A DNA stretch of 64,000 nucleotides from Pseudoips prasinana (lineage: Eukaryota > Arthropoda > Insecta > Lepidoptera > Nolidae), in assembly GCA_951640165.1 (NCBI GenBank), contig OX621243.1, forward strand, positions 4,340,001 to 4,404,000, written 5' to 3'. The first letter of the stretch is position 1; the number at the start of each line of letters is the position of its first letter. This document shows, one piece after another, positions 60,359 through 64,000 of the stretch. Position numbers and translations under genes: made by a program. Below the pieces are notes generated by a model. The model made no database searches. It saw only the letters and a list, made by a program, of their open reading frames with translations, and was not told the origin of the DNA.

Positions 60359-60384
60359 AGTGCTATGGGTATTTTTATAGATTA

Positions 60385-60711
60385 CTAGCTGTGCCCCGCG
60401 GTTTTACCCGCGTTAAACTTTATAAATTATCACAGCTCCTCCCCCGTAGGTGATAGCGTGATAATATGTAGCCTATATGTTGACCCAACCCCTTAGTAAT
60501 ATTCATGAAAAATTTGAAGTAAATCCATGCAGTACTTTTTGAGTTTAGCCCGGACATACATACAGACAAACAGACAAACCGACAAAAATTCTAAAAGCTA
60601 TATTTTTGGCTTCGATATCGATTGTAGATCACACCCCAGGTATCCTTTTTAAAAAATATTCCATGCACATTTCGACTTTCCTACGATTTTATTTATACAG
60701 ATGTTGAAATA
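60385..60711 (-). mobile_element. Helitron-like element
   Basis: ACTAGCTGTGCCCCGCGGTT and TTACCCGCG at the left; GGCTTCGATATCGATTGTAG and CTACGATTTTATTTATACAG at the right. Colinear, inverted, with 8215-8513. Confidence 0.85.
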
Positions 60712-60809
60712 AACGTGAAAATATGCTTGCAGAAGTTAATGGATTTAGATATTTGGGTAGATTTGGAAAGTTAGTGTGAGTCTAGCTGTGTCGTTTTCGG
60801 CCTATAAAG

Positions 60810-60960
60810 AATAAAAGCCCCCCCCCCCCCCCTCCCATACAATCCCGTGGGTGACGCAAAAGGCAACTAAGGGATATATCATATAGTCGGGCAGCAGCGC
60901 CACCTGTGTACTAGTTAACAAAATGCGGTCGCCAACTCGGTTTTGGAACGAAGTTCCTTA
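60810..60960 (+). repeat. Family F-related repeat with poly-C
   Basis: A 15-C run (60818-60832) precedes CAATCCCGTGGGTGACGCAA, GGGCAGCAGCGCCACCTG and GCGGTCGCCAACTCGG. Confidence 0.5.
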
Positions 60961-61294
60961 TCGCGCGTTGTGAAAGGGGGCTAGACGGAAAAAAATCTTA
61001 CGAAAAGTTGTCACGACACTTTTTACAGCTGTGCGGCGTGCGCATGTTTCCCACTCTCTCTCTCTCTTATAGAAAGCAAGCCAGATATTTTAATTTCTAT
61101 TTCGCATTGAACAGTGTGGTGTCGCGACGATTATTTTTGTTGAGTGTATACAGGTTTTTTGTACATAATAAATAAGAATAAGAAGAATAATAAGAAATGA
61201 CTTCATCCATCCGGGTGTCCCTTGGCACCTCTCAAGTTTTTTTTTAAATTTAATAGATTACAATATTTTGAAAAAGGTATGTAGGTATTTAACT

Positions 61295-61385
61295 TCATCA
61301 TCAGCAGCATGGTATCGTCACTGATTGACATAGGCCTCCCCTAAACGTCTCCACAACGCTGCCAACCGCAGTTAGGTGATAGCAG
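61295..61385 (-). repeat. Family F-related end fragment
   Basis: TCATCATCAGCAGCATGGTA and TAGGCCTCCCCTAAACGTCT resemble the reverse of F-family ends. Confidence 0.4.
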
Positions 61386-61420
61386 TATTTAACTTAATAT
61401 TTTATTACTACTTACTTACT

Positions 61421-61640
61421 TATCGTATGGGCAGTGTTTACCCTAGGGTCACAGTTGTTCAAGCCGCCCAGTAGGCCTCTGACATGGCTTAACGACTATA
61501 ACCGGGACCGACAGCTTAACGTGCCCTCCGAAGAACGGAGTTGCTCAGAAATTAAACTAATTTGGTGGTCACCCATCAATGGACTGACCGCGGGCTTAGT
61601 TGCATAACCTCGCCAATCACTTACGGACCGGTAAATGTAC
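61421..61640 (+). repeat. Family E SINE, intact order
   Basis: TTATCGTATGGGCAGTGTTT, CCAGTAGGCCTCTGACATGG, CAGCTTAACGTGCCCTCCGA and CATAACCTCGCCAATCACTT. Used here as the reference for the copy split by the R1-type LINE. Confidence 0.8.
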
Positions 61641-61747
61641 TTTTAATATTTATTAGCTTGGCAGCAATTTAAACAGAAAATAAGACACTGACTAACATTG
61701 TAGAAGGGTGGGTTTATCTTACTTAATATTAATTATATTCATATATT

Positions 61748-62059
61748 ACTAGCTGTGCCCCGCAGTTTTACCCGCATACAATTTTATACATTATCACAGC
61801 TCCCCGCGAGTGATAGCGTGACAATATGTAGCCATGTTGACCCGACCTCTTAGTAATATTGATGCAAAATTTAAGTAAATCCATGCAGTACTTTTGAGTT
61901 TACCCCTGAAATACATACAGACAAGCAGACACATAGACAAAAATTCTTAAAACTATATTTTTGGCTTCGATATCGATTGCAGATCACACTCCAAGTATCC
62001 TTTTAAAAAATATTCAATGTACAGTTTTGACTTTTCTACGATTTTATTATATGTATAGA
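61748..62059 (-). mobile_element. Helitron-like element
   Basis: ACTAGCTGTGCCCCGCAGTT at the left; GGCTTCGATATCGATTGCAG and GATTTTATTATATGTATAGA at the right. Confidence 0.85.
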
Positions 62060-62423
62060 TAAACGCGAATGTTTGTAAGTATGGATGGATGGATGTTTGT
62101 TACTCTTTCACGTAAAAACTACTGAATGGATTTTAATGAAACTTTTGAAATAATATAGCTTATACATCAAAATAAAACATAGACTACAATTTATAAAGAT
62201 ATTGTGTGAATTGTCCAAAATATGACGATAAGTGCCAAATAAGTAGGAAAAAATCTACCATCGGCAAGCTATTCCGGCGTGCACTGCCAAAACCGCTAGA
62301 GGTGCATATCCTTCTTATATTAAAAATGCGAAAGTTTGTGAGTATAGATGCATGGATGTAAGTTTCTTACTATTTTACACCAAAACTACTTTAACGCGGG
62401 TGAAACCGCGAGGCATAGCTAGT
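62060..62423 (+). mobile_element. Two Helitron-like fragments
   Basis: The first (62065-62215) has GTATGGATGGATGGATGTTT and TTATAAAGATA but no 3' end. The second (62313-62423) is only 111 bp, with TC start (TCTTATATTAAAAATGCG) and end GCGGGTGAAACCGCGAGGCA TAGCTAG, including the hairpin before the terminus. Confidence 0.65.
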
Positions 62424-63120
62424 ATGCAATATTTTATTGATGTTTTGCCTATTTGTATTTGCGTCAATCGAGGATTATTGTAAGTCAGCAGTAAACATCG
62501 GATTTGGGGATGTAAGAATTCGACTACAAAGGACAGGGGATTTAATAAATGCTATTGGTCGTGCGGAACGCATAACCAATAGGATTTTAGCCCTTTTTTA
62601 TTTTGCTGAGCATTACTAAAAGTAAAAGGATGTTTTTTTATGCCATAAATTTTTTCGACACTGGAAATTCACTGTATATTTCAGGCTGTTTGGTTGATAT
62701 CTAAAAGTTAGTTTAAGTTTATCATTTAGAATCGTGACCATCGTCTGAAAATAAATCTTCCTCAAAAAATTAAATATATCTAAAAAATTGCTGCAATAAG
62801 AGTAACGGAAATGAAAATGAATATTGTTTTTTACTTGTAAGATACATTTAGTAAATACACATAGGTTTATATTGGCTATTTTGGCAATTTTAAATAATTA
62901 AAGATGTAAATGCTTTTCTTTATAAAAACCCCTCCAAAAATGCTTCAATAATCGAAAGTAAAAAAGTTACTTAACATATTTTATTTATATGTTGTTTATT
63001 ACATTATTTAGATAATTATAACTTACTTAAAAATTTGATATAAAGTTTATGTATTTGATTATTTTGTTAAATTAGACCACTGCTTTAAGAACTTTTTGTT
63101 CCTTATACATTGACTAATAC
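62424..63120. other. No supported gene
   Basis: A 60-codon frame (62437-62619) has protein-like composition (GDVRIRLQRTGDLINAIGRA) but no family I recognise. The rest is AT-rich. Confidence 0.3.
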
Positions 63121-63124
63121 GTAT

Positions 63125-63260
63125 ATCTAATCTCAAAAATGGGACACCATAAATTTCATCATCCGGCGGGTCCCGAACCCCCAACCATTCGTACACTCTC
63201 CCAATCGCAAACTCTAACAACCCGGGGTAGGTACTGCCTTAAGCGGGCATCTTTACGAAG
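63125..63260 (-). repeat. Family G SINE
   Basis: TCTCAAAAATGGGACACCAT, GGCGGGTCCCGAACCCCCAA and CTCTCCCAATCGCAAAC, the reverse of the copy at 9740. Confidence 0.6.
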
Positions 63261-63939
63261 TAATATAGAATCAAGTTTAATAGCATTGGTCAAGTAATTA
63301 GTGAAACTCTTGCATGCTGAAACTCAGCTTTATATAGAGAACTATTTGTTTATATTTGCAACTTCCTGAAAGCAGTAACATATAATTTCTCTTTAAAGAT
63401 GAGAAATGGACTTAATTGATTAGTTTTCCTAGAAAACGTATCTTCCTTTAATTAACAAGTTCTAAAATAAAATAAAGTTCGAGTTCACATTACGACCACG
63501 GATCTAACTGGCGCCGATACGTCGAGGCAAAATAGAACAAAATATTATGATTAATATCTGATTGATTTTAAAGTAAACACGCGTTAGTAGGTATAACCTA
63601 TTTATTTTATATACTTGTTCTGTATTCTATTGATTTATATAATCAGTGTAACGGTGAACATTTCTCTTCTTGATCCCATCCTCATGGTTACCTATCATAA
63701 GTTCGAAAAATAATTGACCGAATTTCATTTCATCACCAACAGTATTTTTTATTTCACCGAAGTCACGTCTGCCACTGTATCAGTTAATTTTTTTCGTTAT
63801 TCCAACGTTTCATTGGGTTGATAAACTTTTAACCGATGTTACACTTAGTGAAAATAACATTTGTTCGAAGTATTATGTTTCCGACCATTCATTATACCAC
63901 TGTTTTAATCACCATACATTACACTTTAAGCAACATGCA
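63261..63939. other. No supported gene
   Basis: AT-rich, nothing recognised. Confidence 0.4.
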
Positions 63940-64000
63940 GCAGGCATGCAGCATGCAAGCAGGCATGCAGCATGCAAGCAGGCGTGCAGCATGCAAGCTG
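63940..64000. repeat. 19-bp tandem repeat running off the window
   Basis: Units GCAGGCATGCAGCATGCAA at 63940, 63959 and 63978 (third with one change), with nested GCATGC palindromes. It probably continues beyond position 64000. Confidence 0.85.

Overview
The window looks like nuclear DNA of a moth or butterfly (Lepidoptera). It is AT-rich and intron-poor, packed with short tRNA-derived SINEs and Helitron-like repeats ending in a GGGGCACAGCTAGT-type terminus, and it carries intronless bombyxin-type insulin genes. No bacterial features, rRNA, CRISPR or credible single-copy tRNA were seen. Nothing could be aligned to a database, so family names rest on motifs and on repeats visible inside the window.

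The only host genes I can support are three insulin-like peptide loci in the first 12 kb. One is on the minus strand (2345-2613) and is broken by a 5-bp duplication. Two are intact on the plus strand (8968-9231 and 11366-11629). Each intact copy encodes an 87-residue preprohormone: signal peptide, B chain, an unusually short (about 14-residue) C peptide, and a 20-residue A chain. All three share a TATA-box promoter and 5' UTR. Copies 1 and 3 also have a palindromic TGACGTCA (CRE-type) site upstream; copy 2 lacks it.

From 12074 to 19973 lies a complete, young LTR retrotransposon. It has 4-bp target duplications, two nearly identical 2.95-kb LTRs (TG...CA), a primer-binding-site-like sequence, a polypurine tract, and only 2.0 kb of essentially non-coding, SINE-filled interior. 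This is the layout of a large non-autonomous (LARD-like) element. From 24542 to 28838 there is a giant inverted repeat: two 2128-bp arms around a 41-bp spacer, with only substitutions noticed between arms.

The rest is a palimpsest of transposons, many nested. They include a LINE with ORF1 and endonuclease split by a SINE (3740-5740); a MULE-like MITE inside a LINE inside a SINE (21534-22920); a 1281-bp mariner with one frameshift inside a SINE (35045-36325); an internally deleted R1-type LINE inside another SINE (36610-38440); a PIF/Harbinger-like element (52545-53359); and a 5'-truncated LINE with an intact 500-codon thumb/RNase H/zinc-knuckle frame (58780-60358). Further RT C-terminal fragments, Tc1/mariner-type MITEs, Helitron ends, at least seven SINE families (called A to G here) and many short, near-perfect snap-back palindromes fill most of what remains. 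About 52-53 kb, 38.6-39.8 kb and 62.4-63.1 kb have little I can name.
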